Positions 25,301-42,003 of a stretch of DNA of 64,000 bases are shown piece by piece. Source of the stretch: Archilochus colubris. Lineage: Eukaryota > Chordata > Aves > Apodiformes > Trochilidae. Below the pieces are notes generated by a model. The model saw only the letters and a list, made by a program, of their open reading frames with translations, made no database searches and had not been told where the DNA came from. The stretch covers positions 10,925,127 to 10,989,126 of the forward strand of contig CM041092.1 in NCBI GenBank assembly GCA_023079485.1. Direction: 5' to 3'. The number at the start of each line of letters is the position of its first letter. The stretch's first letter is position 1. The translations under genes were made by a program, and so were the position numbers.

Positions 25301-27326
25301 AACCATACTGTGGGGAAAATGATAGCACATACTGGCAACACATCTCTTAATTATGAACTGCTCAGTGGTGGAGGTTCTTTCCCCTGTTTTGAGAAGGCCT
25401 GACAGAGTAGTTGTTGTCCTGACCAGTGTCTCAAATAAGAATTCAATCCTTTTCCTTGGTGGAGTAGAAAGGACTTATTTTAGATATGTCCATGGTATAT
25501 ATTGAGAACAGAGATAAAGGTGGTACTCTGGGACCACTGTCCACTTGCCTGAACCTTTCTCATGAATAAGGTAAGTTTCCACATTGCCCCTCTCCTTGCT
25601 CTGCTTCCTCTGTGTATCCTATATCCAACTATTCCAAAGTTGGGCTCGGTGAAACCAGAAACAGCTTAGCAGGACCAAAGGTGTTTAATTGTCTCATCCT
25701 TGCTGGTGGATAAGCTGTGTCAGGGAACACTGGAAGACAGAAACAGAAATCTTACACATTTAGGTAAGCAGAGATGTAGACTACATATCTTTTGAATCTT
25801 AAGATAGCATGAAGAAATGTGTGTTGGCTCTTTGAAACAGCTGTGTTACAGACAGAGTTGCTAAAAGGGGGCTTGACTGAACACCTGTTGGGTGAATTTA
25901 ACTGTAGTTGGTCTGAGGCAGCTTTGCAGAGCCAGGGAAAAATTAGGATTGCATTACCTAGGGTTATTCACCTCCCCTGAGGGAATTGCACCTGCTATTA
26001 ATATGACAGCTTTCAGTGTCAGGGATCTTTGATTGCTTGCAGATGCCTTAAAAATCAGTGTACTTGAGTACACTTTCTATCTGCATTCAGACCAAGGAAT
26101 GACCTTTTCCTCCCTAAAGCAGGTGGTGGTACTGCCAGGTGCATATCTTGTTCCTCTGATGCTGGAGCTGATGCTGGCACTCAAAATGAGAAGCCAGAGC
26201 AGAGCTGAGAAGCCATGCATTCAAAGACACTTCGTGATCAACCAGGTTTCTTTACTATCAGTTTCAGCTACATCGATTTCCACTTCTGGCAGCTTTTGTG
26301 ACAGGATGGTGGACTTAGGGCAATGTACTCGTAATATTTTTCTTTCTCTACCCTTCCCCTCTCCCACAAAATTACCTTGTTCACATTCCTTGAATTAAAG
26401 AAAGGCATGAGTAGTCACCCAACATTATTTTCTTGTTTCTATTGGTTTCAGACTCCAGTTCCCTTCCTTAACTCTTGTGGCTAGATACCTTCTAGAATTT
26501 TCATTTCTGTTGTAAGACCTGATATGTACATAGTTGAATGCTAGCATCTGCCCTGTCTGTATTGATAGGAAGTGGTGGGTAAGATAAATGCACACCATGG
26601 AGTCCAAGTCCTGGATATTCACTTGTATTGAATACATATTGAAAGTCCAATAAAAGTTGGTATAGATTTTCCAACTACTTTCTCTTTGAAAAGAGCACAG
26701 CTTGCTCTGAACTAATTAAACAGCCATTTGTGTGATAGTTCTCTCTGATCTGTTCAGTGCTGATAATCAGATATAGCAATATTACACTGTGAAAGTGGTG
26801 CTGTAAGGGCAAACTGAATCTGTGAAGTTGGGTACTCATGCTAGGAAATGTGACACATTGCCTCCTGAGCCTTGTTAGAAAATGACAGAAAATTGCCTGT
26901 GTGCTAATGAACATTATTTAGCATTTGGATGGCCAATGCAGCCTCAGTTCAGTTCCCTTCTTCAAGACAGTCCCAGGACAAACAGTGTTTAATATTTATA
27001 TTTTCTGCTAACAACATGTAGGAACAACAGGTTCTTTGCAGACCTTCCAGATGAAGGAACTACACATAGTTTATTATTGAGCAGAAGCTAATTCTTAAGC
27101 AGAAAATATAAGGAGGGAGGGAAAATTTTTGATTTCAGGTTCTATAAAAAAGGAAATGTGTTATCATTCCAGAGAAAATGCAGATGTCTTCCCTTCTCTG
27201 TCCATAACACCATAACATACTAGTCCTGGCCCTCTGTTCTAATCTCTGCTGCTCCATCTGTTTCCCTCTTCTGTCCCATTTGGTTTGGACTTCTGCTTCT
27301 GAGGTTCCACCACACTCTCCCTTCTG

Positions 27327-27386
27327 TCTCTTTTTTTTTCTTTTTTTCTTTCTTCTTTCTTTTTTTTTCTTTTTTTTTTTTTTCCC
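27327..27386. repeat. 60-nt pure pyrimidine tract (T/C)
   Basis: Uninterrupted C/T for 60 nt, mostly T with single C interruptions such as TTTCTTTCTTC. The minus strand is pure A/G. It gives a spurious lysine-rich minus-strand frame. Could be the remnant of a poly-A tail or a simple repeat; mutation-prone and able in principle to form triplex DNA. Confidence 0.9.
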
Positions 27387-29032
27387 AAAACTGCATAGCC
27401 ATTGTGAACTTTTCAGTTAAACATGAATGAAAAAAACAAGCTGAGAGATAAATACCTGAGAGAAATTTCTGCCAGCATTCTGGTAATAATGAAATATTAG
27501 AAACAATTAACTATGGTCAATACTCTTCATGATGCCTGTGTGACTCCTGGAATTATTTCAATGGCTTAGGATCAGATTGTTGAAATAGTTGTTTTTATCA
27601 GTTGAAATTTGCTACATGGATCTGAAATAATTTCTTAAAGGGGAATAGGGCTTGGAGTATTTTTTATTCATTAGCAAATAAGATACATCGAAGTCAAAAT
27701 ACAGTGTATTTTGATGTTTGTCTTTTAAGAGTTAGATATCTATTTTCTGGAACTTCTGATGGAACCATTTTGAGAAACTTTTGTAATATTTATTTAGGAA
27801 AGGTATTCGATGTTCTCAAAAAAGAACTTGTGTTCAAAAGAGTCTTCTTGAAAGACTGTCTTGGGGACTTCAATGGGTGAAAGAACTCAAAAGCAGAAAA
27901 GGCCCATTTAATTACTTTATTTTAGTCTGTTCTGTTTCTGTATTCTCCTGGATTTGCATTGCTTATCTGGAATTATGACTTCCAACATACTTTCACTTTT
28001 TCCTCTGTTTAGGGTTATTTTACCAGCTCTGCAGCAGGATGCATATTAGAACCCTTGGGATGGATGATGTGTCAGTTATCACTGCTATCTGTCAAGGACC
28101 ACCTGCTTTGCCTCTGTAGGGATCTCTCATATTTGCTTTTGACTGATTATTGTAAAGTAATAAGTGCTTGATGAGATAAGATCTTAGAAATAGAATTATA
28201 AATGTTCTCTCATTATATCTGTCTTAAGTTGATAGATTTAAACCAGTAAGAGTTGAGAACTGGATCCAGTATCTTTATCCTATCAAGGGGCTTAGGAACT
28301 CCCTATTGGATTTAGACCAACAAATGCTATCACATTATGATAACATGCCAGAGAACCAATCTCTGATTTCAAAGATTTTACACTACTCTGTACCATTTTT
28401 TAATTATTACTACTTCTTGATAAAGTCTGTATTTGTTTTTATGTGGCTCCCATTTCCCAGATGTAAAGGCAATAACTGTACCTGGATTTCAGTGGATAGC
28501 AATGCCATTCTCAGCTATGTTTTTCCTGTCTAAGCAATTATTTACCCAGGTATTGTCCATGTTTGAAGTATTTTTCATGAAGTCATTTTGTTTTGAAGCA
28601 TACAGATATATCTCCACATAATACAAGACCTGGTTTATGAAAGGCTTACTAAGCAAGGCCCAAGTGCACAGCTACTGTATTACAGGAAATGAAAAATCTA
28701 ATGCTCTGACTAAATATTTAAGCAGCAATGCAACAGATGCTGATGGCAGGGCAAGTAGATTGCAAGCTAATTTTTTTATGATCAATATTGTCCACTCCAG
28801 GAAAAATAAGTGTCTCTTTGAGATATATTAAGAGAAATACTGTATATAATATATGTAAAAAGCAAGTACTGCTATCCAATGCCCTTTAAACTTCAATGCA
28901 AATGTTGTATCAATTTTTGGATATGACAATTTTTTAACAGTCAAGTGGGGAATGAACTACATAGTCCTTAGAGGTTTCTTACGTCCTTTTCTGTCTTGTC
29001 ATATTACAAAAAATTCTTAAAATAAGTACTCC

Positions 29033-29048
29033 TTCTTTCTTTCTTTCT
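29033..29048. repeat. (TTCT)n microsatellite
   Basis: Four TTCT units in a T/C-rich context. Confidence 0.85.
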
Positions 29049-29506
29049 GTCTTCCTCAGATTTGGTTACTTTAAATATTTGTATTTCACTGTTTTCAGAA
29101 GTCCAACTCTGTGGTCTACAGTATCCCCTTGGGGGAGATACTAAGATATTAGATCTATTTTAAGTTCACCTCAGAAAACCTATTCAGCTGCATAATCTCT
29201 GGTAACGATCTTTGGGAAAATAAAAGTACATGCTCAATTACAGACTCAAAATTTTCCACTAGCTACAGAAATTTGGATTTATTTTCTTTATATCCTTCCC
29301 AATTCACATCAGACCCAGCTTATTTCAATTTTCAGTGTTCAAAGACTCTTCCAAACTGTGCATATCCATCAAAGTGAGGTTGATTTGGTTGTTTCTGTTA
29401 AACATTTTAATTTTTACAGTATCACAACACCATTATTTCCATCTTATATCACCTTATATTCATCTTGTACATTTGTCAGCAAGAAAAAGCAGGTTTAATA
29501 TCCTAA

Positions 29507-29550
29507 CAAAAGTTACCTGTGACTGTAGCAAAAGTTACCTTTGACTGTAG
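29507..29550. repeat. 22-bp tandem duplication
   Basis: CAAAAGTTACCTGTGACTGTAG at 29507-29528 is followed directly by the same sequence with one G-to-T change at 29529-29550. Confidence 0.95.
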
Positions 29551-32500
29551 CATGCCTTGATTCAAGAATATACCTTCCTCCTATTTCATCATGCTTACAG
29601 AAATTAATTATTCAGTCTTATGATATGGATTTGGATAGTATTTTCAATACATATAACTTGAAACCATGTCTTGAATTTTTTTCCTTCAGATGCTGCAAAG
29701 CAATTAAAATTGTGCCCCATAACATAGCCTGCGACAACTCACTTAGCTGCAGACTGAACAAATTGTTTGAGCTATCAGAAAAGAGTGAGGTTCATCTTTG
29801 CTAATTTAAAAATGTTTATTTGCTTTGATCCTGGAATTGTGAAACTCTGCATTTGTGGAGAAGACTGGGGAACTGAGGAAAAAGGCCAAGGGTGGATAGT
29901 AATGAGAATTATGGTATAAGGATTGTGGAATCAAAGATATGAAGAGTGAAGTAATGCAGCTCCAAAGGCAAGGGGAAGAGGAGTTGTATATAATGAAAGA
30001 AAGGCAGGCTAAATTGCCTTGTGTAGTATGTATTATAAACAGAATAATTCATAACCATTGTCATTAGGTTGTCTTACACTTGTCTTTATAAAAACTATTC
30101 TGAAGAGTCTTGGAGCTTCTCTAGAAAATATTTATTGTATTACTGTAGGCCTTTGAAATTCAGTATGATGAAACTGAAGGCCAAGGGATGTGCTTTCAAG
30201 CTGTTTTGCTCTGTTAAAATTTGATTGGGAATTTACCTCCTGATAGGTTTTTTTGTCGTTGAAACCAAATCTGTTGAAAAACCAGTGTGCTCAGCTTCTC
30301 AAGGAGACAGACCATAAAACATGATAACAAATCTCAAACCTTCTATGCAGCCTCTCACCTTCAGAAGCAAGCATTGTTTACTGTAATAGCTGGCAAATCC
30401 ACACATCAGCTTTTAAAGGAAAATATTCAGTTGTGATTCGCTCAGATCCTTTATAGATTGACTTGTGTATTAGTGGTGGCTGAGTACAGTCTGTGCTATG
30501 AATGCAACTCCATCACCTCATCTGGTACAAGCCACTGCTTCAGTTCAAGAGTTCAAACTTGGCTGGTGGTGCTTGGTAAATTTTGTTTATTAAAAATACA
30601 TGTTGGGTTAGGGATGTTAATAGGAAGGAGCATAGCTTGTGGTCAAGCTGTGCTGGCTTGATTTGAAATCCAGCAACAGAAGAAGAAAGGAGGTCTTTAA
30701 ATCAAACCAAGAACTCCATCTGTATTCCATTCTCTCCAATTCTACAAATCTTCCTGCACAAACAAATAAAAACCAACCTATCTCACAACCTCCCAAAAAC
30801 ACACATTCTAAATGCTTGGGAAATAACAATTTTTATATCTTACGGACCACATTTAGGGCACTTATTTCTGCCTGCTGAGCAATTGGAGAACTTTATTTTT
30901 TCTAGATAAACAAGGCTTTCATATAACTAGAGAAATATTTTTGTTTTCCCAGTGACCTGGTGGTGATGCCTGTGCTTAATGACTGTGGAAGATAAGGAGT
31001 GTTGCACAGCCTGTATCTGAGCTTCCAGAAATATTCCCAGAAACCCTAAAGATTAGGGTGCACTGTGATGAGGGAGAAGCAGAAGGATGTTGACCTTCAT
31101 AATTTTGCTTTTTTAGTGTGGATATTTTTTCTCATAGCTGTTGAAAGCAATCACAGGTCTTGGGAATGTACTTTTCTGTAAAGTGTGTTTGCTGGCAGTG
31201 TGTGGGATATTGGGAAAGGCAGAACACCCCATCCCAGGAGGGTGGAAAAGACACAGGTAGTGGCAGCCATGGAGGTGACTGTGACAAACTGGGATAGTGG
31301 AGAATGGGATGCAGGGATTTCTTCTGCTGAGATCATGTAGGTAAACACTGGCTGTCAGGCACAACCTGGTCCAAGCCCAAAAACAAAAACAGAAACAAAA
31401 GAAAAGCAGAGTAAATAAATCCTGCTCCAATCGTGGCTCAAATCAGCACATGTATTAGCTTGCTGAGTTAGGGAAGAAGGAAAAGGATATAAATGAAAGA
31501 GGATATACAAATGAGTCAAACACATTTCTCCTCATTAGTTACAGCTTCCTTTAGCTTCAGAGGCATTGAGGAGAATCTTGGAAGAATGACCAGGCTTTTT
31601 AACCTAACTCCTATTGAATGACAGTGGTTTCTATTAACACCTTTTAAGATAACACCTACTGTATCTTCTTTTCTGAACAGCTCCTCCTGCCCTGGGAGCA
31701 CACAGGCAGGTGGCACTGCCATGAACACAAGCCAAAGTCCAATGTGCTCACAGTCATTTCAGAGCAACTGATTTTGGTGCAATATCAGAGCTTTGCTTAA
31801 CTTTCTTAACTCAAGTCATTGCCTAAATCGCCTAAGCTATCATGGACCTGGGCAAATTTTGTACAGTTGCTGGAATTACCTTGACAAAAATTTGTGCATG
31901 AATATTTACCGAATGGCAGGTGTGAGTCACAGAATGACTGGGAGCTTTCATCCATTTTCATGACCTGAAAGAGATGGACTAATGTTTGAAGTCCTGTTTG
32001 GAGAGCTTTTGCTTCAGAAAGATTGCATTTGGTTCCTGAAGTCTTGGACACATAGATACCTGTATGGAACAGAATAAATGCACTGCCAGGGGGATGAATC
32101 CACTCATGTTACACGTGCATTTGCCCTAGGGACAGGTTAAGTGAGCTGAAGAGTTGGTAGTGGACCATGCACCCTCTAACCTACCATACAGTATTACTCT
32201 TGAGAGCTGTGGCAATCCCAGTCCTCCACTTCTTGCATGTTGTTCCTCCTGAAGGCTGCCACAGCAGATTTGTGACTTTTGCTCAGCTCTCTGTGCTGCT
32301 ATGTACATGATGAGGAGTGGCATCTGGCTGGGTGTGCCATCTCTTAAGGCTTCAGGAGCATCTCTTAAGGAGACAGCCTGCTTGCAAAGACTTACAAGGT
32401 TATAATTTAAATAATGAAGCAAGGCTTGACTTGCTAGCAGGGGAAAGAGGAAATGTCCCTGATTCAGTGGGTCTCACTCTTGCATCCAAGAACTACTGAA

Positions 32501-35500
32501 TGTTTTCCCTCAAATAGCAGCTTCCCATTGAGGCTGTCTCACCTGCTTAGCCGTGGGCTGTCAGGTTGCTTCATCCAGTTCACCATCAAGGTTCCTTGCA
32601 TGAAATCCAGTGCTGATTAATAGCTCATAAAGTATATTAAGTGTGAAGTTGCACAGAAACTTGGTTACCATGAAGATTCAGTGAGGATAGGCAATAGGAC
32701 CCAGGAGTCTCCTTCCTGACAGTTTTATTGCTAGCTAAGGGCAGCACTTTGTCCCACCAGTCTGTGCCACTGTGCTGAGGATGCTTCACTGGGATCATGA
32801 GAGAATTACATGAAAATTTAGACACAGAAATACTTTTACCCAGTGTTACACCAAAGTTTGTTCAGGAGAGCATATTTTCCTCTTCTTAACCTTATTGCTT
32901 AGTAACCAGAGAAATTAGGTTCCCACTAAAACTGCAGCAGAAAAATTAATTAATAAAACAGGAATAGGGAAGTAGAATTTATCAATTTGATGTTGCAATT
33001 TTTCCTCTTGAAATGTCTACTTAAAATACATCTATATTGGTAATGTTTTGTTCTTTAATAAAATGGGTCTTTAAAGGTTTTAAATATAAAAAAAAAATCC
33101 CAAATCATAAATGCTGTGTGCTGCATGACAATAAGAATATCTGTGGGAAAGAATGTGTGGAAGGTTTGCAATTGCAGCAGTCAAAGAATTAAAATGCTGT
33201 ATGGAACAAGGTGTGAGGCACTAAAATTAAGAAAGCAGAATTTTGATGCCCCCTGAAACAACTGGAAGAGTTGAAAAATATAGGAATCTTAATTTTTTAC
33301 TCTGGATCAGGGGTGTTTTATATTATGTCTCTATATGTAACTATATATTTAGCAAGTAAATTAGATTTTTTAAAAATTATTCTGAATAAACAATTAACAT
33401 AAGTGGGGCAAAATACTTTAGTGGCTTTCCTCTGGAAGAATAGAGCATCTTAGATAAGACATCAACATGTACTGGGGCTGGAAATATGTATTGGTCTCAG
33501 AAATCCACAGAGTGGATGGCTTCAGTATAATGTTTTTACTGACTGTAATTCTTGAACAGAGACATTTACAAATGGCATAAGGGTTCTTCTAGTGTTTCCA
33601 GCCAAAACACCACTGCTTCATTCTCAGCAAGCAACTTTACCTTAAATATAGAATTTAGTTGAACAACTGAAGTAGGCAGCTTTTCTTTCCTTGGAGGCTT
33701 CCCAAATAGACAGAATATGCAAAAAAGTTTCAGAAATTTCTTCAATGAAATCTTTTTTCTCAACTTCAGCTGAAGAGATTTACTGTAGAGCATCACTCTC
33801 TAATAAATACTGCTGCTTTGGGATGGTTATTTTATACTATGATTGAGCAAAGCATTTGCATTTTCAGAGCTGGCATTGATAGCACTACTCGTGTGCATCA
33901 AGTGCACTTGAGGAAGTCCTTGGGAGGCAGTGTCTGTAAGCAGTTATCTTCTGCTTGAGATCCAAGTAAGTGGTTGCTGCACAGAGGCAGCAGAACACAG
34001 AATGAAGGCACCATATAACAACTTCAGAAAATTTGTTCTTTGACTCTGGCGTATTGATGTGATCTTTTGTTGCAGTTATTTCAAGTACTCAGTAAAAGTA
34101 CTTGTCACATTTGAAAGAAAAAAGCTACTCCTAGTTTTCCCACTAGTACTTATCCTGTTCTTTACTGGCAAAGAAAACTGGGATAACACCACAGGACTTT
34201 AACTGTTTAATTATCTTTCTAGCATAATCTACCCGTTTTCCCTATGTTAGTACTTTGCTAGTTGTAGGTCTGGGAAATGAAAGATGATGTATATACAGCA
34301 CAAATATATGAGTAATTTGATCTAGGAGCCATCTGATACTGGTTTTCATTTTAATTTTCATTATGTCTTTGGCTCTGTAGCTGCTCCATTTTTTTTATTA
34401 GATAGTAGTATATAAAGAGGCAATAAGGGGTCAATTGCTGTTCAGAGAAAGTGTTTAAAAACCAGCACTCTTTAGAATTTATCCATACTTCCAACTCAAG
34501 ATTGTCTGCATAAGTGCTATAGAAATGTCTGGGTCAGAGCTTTTGTACTCTATCATATTTTTGTTCTTACTTTTTACTCTCCATATATGTGCTTTGCTTC
34601 TCCTTGTGACAGTTTTACTACCCCAAAGCAGAAGTGTAATATGTAGCTGTTTTCTAAATGGGACTTTATGAAAATATGAAAACAATATTTTGATTTAAAT
34701 AAAGAACAAATAGAAAAAATTATACTGCTTAGTGGTGTTGGAAACTATCAGGGAACAGACTAGTGCTGTGATCTCACGGCAGAAATATACCTGAGATTTG
34801 GCAAGAGATGTGCAGCAAAGCAGAGTAACTTAGCAAAAACAGAAGCTGTGATTTTCATTATAAGCAGTGATATTCCAAGGAATATCAGCCACCTTCCCAT
34901 GTCAGTAGTCAGCCTTGTTTGCTCTGGCAGAGATAGATAGCTAACAAAATTTATCTCAACGCTGTCCCTACTAAGAATATTGTCTCTTAATTACATATTG
35001 AATAGCATCTGGTGTTTGAGGAATAATCAAATAGAAACACAGCAGGTAGAAGTGTAGCAATACTGATGGAAGCTGATACTTTTACTGCTTGTGATGGATC
35101 TGGAGGCTCTGTCCTGGTTATCAAGCCATCAAGCATCCATCAATGCTTCCTGAACCTGGCTTGAAATGCCCAAAACATCAATTTTGTAACAATAACATCA
35201 GGCCAAATTTAGCTCTCGAGTTTGATTTTGTAATACCAGGTTTTCATAACTCCTAGAACACGTGGAACTAAACTGTTTCCATCTCTTTTTTTTTTCCTTC
35301 AGTCATCAAGGGAAAAAATACTGAAAACCGTTTCCTCTGAGAGATTCAACAAAAGCATCTCAGTGCTCTGTGATGAAATCAGAGTGACTAGAAACTGTTT
35401 GGTCTGCTTTGTTGTCTGACATTGAGTGATTTATTATTTCAGCGGAACTAAGAAGTCACAGTGGGTTTTGAAAACTCCTCATAGTACATAGCTTTTCCTT

Positions 35501-35613
35501 TGGTATTGAATTACCTTTAAAGAACTCTGCCATATACAGATGCTGTGAGGGGAAACATTTTATGAAATATACAAACATGGCACTACTGCAGGCAAGTTTA
35601 ATAGCTTAGCTAG

Positions 35614-35635
35614 TGTAAGTGAAATGTAAGTGAAA
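35614..35635. repeat. 11-bp tandem duplication
   Basis: TGTAAGTGAAA at 35614-35624 and 35625-35635, identical. It sits 24 bp before the CR1 fragment. Confidence 0.9.
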
Positions 35636-35659
35636 TACTCTTTTATTAACTTCCAAAAT

Positions 35660-36470
35660 CAGAAGGGGATGCCATCCAGAGGAACCTTGACAGGCTTTAG
35701 AGGTGGACCCATGCAAACCATTTGAAGATCCACAAGGTCAAGGTCCTTCACTTGAGTTGAAGGAATTCCAAGTACAACGGCAGGCTGGGCAGAATGGATT
35801 GAGAGCAGTCCTGAAAAAAGGACTTGGAGATGTTGATTGATTAAAAATTCAGTGTGAGCCAACAATGTGTGCTTGTAGCCCAGAAAGCCAACAACATCCT
35901 GGTCTGCCAGCAGGTCGAGGGAGATGATTCTGTCCCTCTGTTCTGCTGTTGTGAGACCTCACCTGGAGTATTGTGTCCAGTTCTGGGACCTCCAGCACAG
36001 TAAGGACATGAAGTAGTTGGAGCACGTCCAGAGGAGGGCCACGAAGATGATCAGAGGGCTGTAGCATCTCTCCTGTGAAGACAGGCTGAGAGAGTTGGGC
36101 TTGCTCACCTTGGAGAAAACAGAGCTCCAAGGAGACCTTATAGTGGCCTTTGAGTACCTGAAGGGGTCCTATAGAAAATCTGAAGGCGTATAGTGGTAGG
36201 ACAAGGGTTAATGGTTTTGAGCTGGAAGAGTGTGAATTTAGATTTAATATGTAGAAGAAATTTGATGTATGAGCATGCTGAGACACTGGCACCAGTTGTC
36301 TCGGGAAAATGTGGATGTCCCACTCCTGAAGTGTTCAAAGTCAGGTTGGAAGGTGCTGGGAGCAACCTGGCCTGGTGTGAGGTGTCCCTACCCATGGCAA
36401 GGGAGCTGGAACTAGATGATCTTTAATGTTTCTTCCAACCCATACCATTCTATTAGTCTTTGATTCTTAG
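35660..36470 (+). mobile_element. CR1 LINE, 5'-truncated 3' fragment
   Basis: Recognised from the conserved avian CR1 3' end. It starts in the last part of the reverse transcriptase frame ('gccatccagaggaacc', 'caggctgggcagaatgg') and passes through 'ccagcaggtcgaggg', 'gaggagggccacgaagatg' and 'gaagacaggctgagagag'. It ends with 'gactagatgatcttt'-like sequence and the CCAACCCATACCATTCT / GATTCT tail. It lies in the same orientation as ADCY5. Compared with the remembered consensus it has short internal losses near 35893 (the segment between 'catcctg' and 'gccagcagg') and near 36178-36190. The frame is broken, so it is a dead copy; moderate divergence suggests an old insertion. The subfamily cannot be set by eye. 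Confidence 0.95.
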
Positions 36471-39578
<3,108 letters not shown>

Positions 39579-41987
39579 TAAATTGCTGAAGCAGAATTAG
39601 CATGCAAAATTGTTCCTATAGAATGGGATTTGCAAGTCTCTTTCTTCTTGGCTAATCAAACAAGAATAGGCTGATAGTAGAGGGCAGGAGTTTTAAAGGT
39701 TTGAAAGAAAACTCAAGGGAGTATTTCTTCCCCAGTATCCTGATGGATTTCTCTGCACACATCAACAAACCCTGTGGTCTATGCTCTGTGGATTAAAATT
39801 GCACAGGATGTGGAGAGTACATATTTTTTTTGCACCCATCATTCAAGCTAACTGTTGAATGCCAATGCAACACACAAGCTTCAGATTGACACTCTTCATA
39901 AGGTCAAAATGTGGTGTGTTTGCCAGCAAAGCCACTGACAACAGGTATCTGTAAGGCAGGATTCAGAGTGAAAGGTAAAAATTGGGCCACAGGACATACT
40001 ATCCCTTGATACCTCCAAAGAGGGTCCTCTTCCCACCTTTCCCAAAGCTTCCTACCTGTTTGCACACCTCTGTATACCTTATAGGTGAATTGTTTGTTCA
40101 AAAAGTAAGATCCATCACTGACTTTGATGGGATTTTGCTATAAAAAACCTGTTGCTGGCAGTATGTAGCCTAGTCACCAAGGATACCAAATGTATCTGCT
40201 CCCCCATGGGTTCTCTTGCAACAAATCCCTTGTGTCCACAGAATTAGATATGAAAGATCTCTTAGGGCAGTTTCACTATTCCCTGCTAACACATACTTTT
40301 GCCTTGCAGTACATCTGGTCTGTCCAGTCCAGTTTGAAATGAATCATGAAACAGGACTTCCACTCTTGTAGGGAGATACCTGGGAGCTTGGTTGTGGGTT
40401 TAGGGAAGAGGTCAGGGGAGTGAATCAACTGGGGTGTCTTTGTATCTCTGTGGCAACGTAGCTTAATTTTCCCTCATGTCTCAGCACATATGCATCTATG
40501 GATTTGCCTTTTGGCAGTGTTTCATGAGGTACTGACACACTTACTGTTTAACCCTTACTGTGAAATGATGTACGCACGTGCTTTATTTTATTAGTATAAG
40601 TAAAAAAAAAAAAAAGATTCATACTCAAGGCTACTTTTTCCTTTGCAATAAACGTAGACTTGGAAAGATGAAGCCAGCAGCTGCTTCTCCTTCCACACCT
40701 TGAAATAGAGGAAAGGACTGAGCCAAGAGAATACCCTGTTTTACTTATTGATTACTCTGGCCTCCCTGATGAGAGACTACCTCAGCAGGATGGCTCAAAT
40801 GCTTGTGCTATTCTGGCTTTGGGATTTATTTTGTGCTGTTCTGGATTTACTAGCTTCTGTGTTGGAAGCAGTTAGTGAAAAAAGCCTGCAAAAGTCCCTA
40901 GCTTAATGCCTTTTTCTGCCCCCTGTAGAGAAAAAAGCCAGGACATCAAAAAAACATGGGTCAGAGACAGTCACTTAGAAGTATCCAGCATTTCCCAGCA
41001 GTAACTGTGTGTCCTGGGAGCTCCTAATAAGCTTATTTGCTGCTACAGCCAGCACTGACATTGATCTCCAGGTTCAGTTCAGAGGCATCCCTATGCATAA
41101 TGCATCGCAATACTCCTGAGGTGACAGCAGGCACGAATAAGAGTAGGTCAGCCCATATGTGGGAGAGGCAGTCTCCAAACTGTTGGAGGGAAACACAACT
41201 GCATAGCCCAGCACTGTTCTTTGCTTGCCTGTTTCCAGCTGTCTGATGATGCTTCTGAGTGCTGTTCTATATTAAAGGCAGGCAGATTATCTCCAGGAAA
41301 GGAAGGTGTATTTTCCTCTGTTAAGCATCTACCAGCACCTAAAATCATCAAGAAAATGAATAAAAATGTAATGTCAAATGCAGAGAGACTTCTTGTGATT
41401 TCATTATTTGAAATATCCTAGGGCAGAGCCATAACAGCAATCACTGTTACTTGCCCAGAATAAAATACTCTTAGATGACAAAACAGATATTCTCCACAAC
41501 ATGTAGTAAGCAGATACTTGGGATCTGAATAGGAGGTGGGTTTTCAGGACTGCACAGTTTACTTCTAGTGTTGCTTGTCTTTTGTCTCTGAAATGTTGTT
41601 CTCTCCTTCCTTTCTTGTCTCTGGACTTATGGTAAAGAATAAGTGCCATAAAACCTGAGGACAAATGGATAGTACAGAGTTGTTGTAGGGATGTGTGCCT
41701 GCATATATCTGTATCTATGGCTATGTATGTAAATAGAGTAGATCTGATTGTATTTTTTCATCTGTGCCTATTCTAGAGACTAATGCTCCTCAGAATGCAT
41801 TTGTTTAATGTATAATTCAGTGGAACTATACTTGCATCTTATTTTGAAAGAAGAATTATATATGAATTTGCTCTTGCTTTTTTTATCAAGTCAGACTGTT
41901 ACCTTGTTATGCTTATAGCAGTCACCTCTCTGGTGCATAATAAGTGATTTTATAGTGAGGGCTACAGTGCTATCCAGTCATTAGAGC

Positions 41988-42003
41988 AAAAAAAAAAAAA
42001 AAA
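41988..42003. repeat. A16 homopolymer in intron 2
   Basis: Sixteen consecutive A with no recognisable element upstream that would make it a retroposon tail. Confidence 0.9.

Larger units (their letters stand above)
19145..35659. other. Intronic stretch without genes
   Basis: Sixteen kilobases holding only the listed simple repeats, hairpin and MITE-like remnant. A purine-rich stretch on the plus strand spans roughly 29860-30005. No exon, RNA gene or intact mobile element was recognised. Confidence 0.65.

Noticed and set aside
35415..35435. 'ctgacattgagtga' as part of exon 4 (ADIEG motif)
   Set aside because: It lies before exon 2, the frame stops immediately after, and no flanking cyclase codons are present.
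35849..36292. 147-codon minus-strand open frame
   Set aside because: Antisense shadow of the CR1 fragment.
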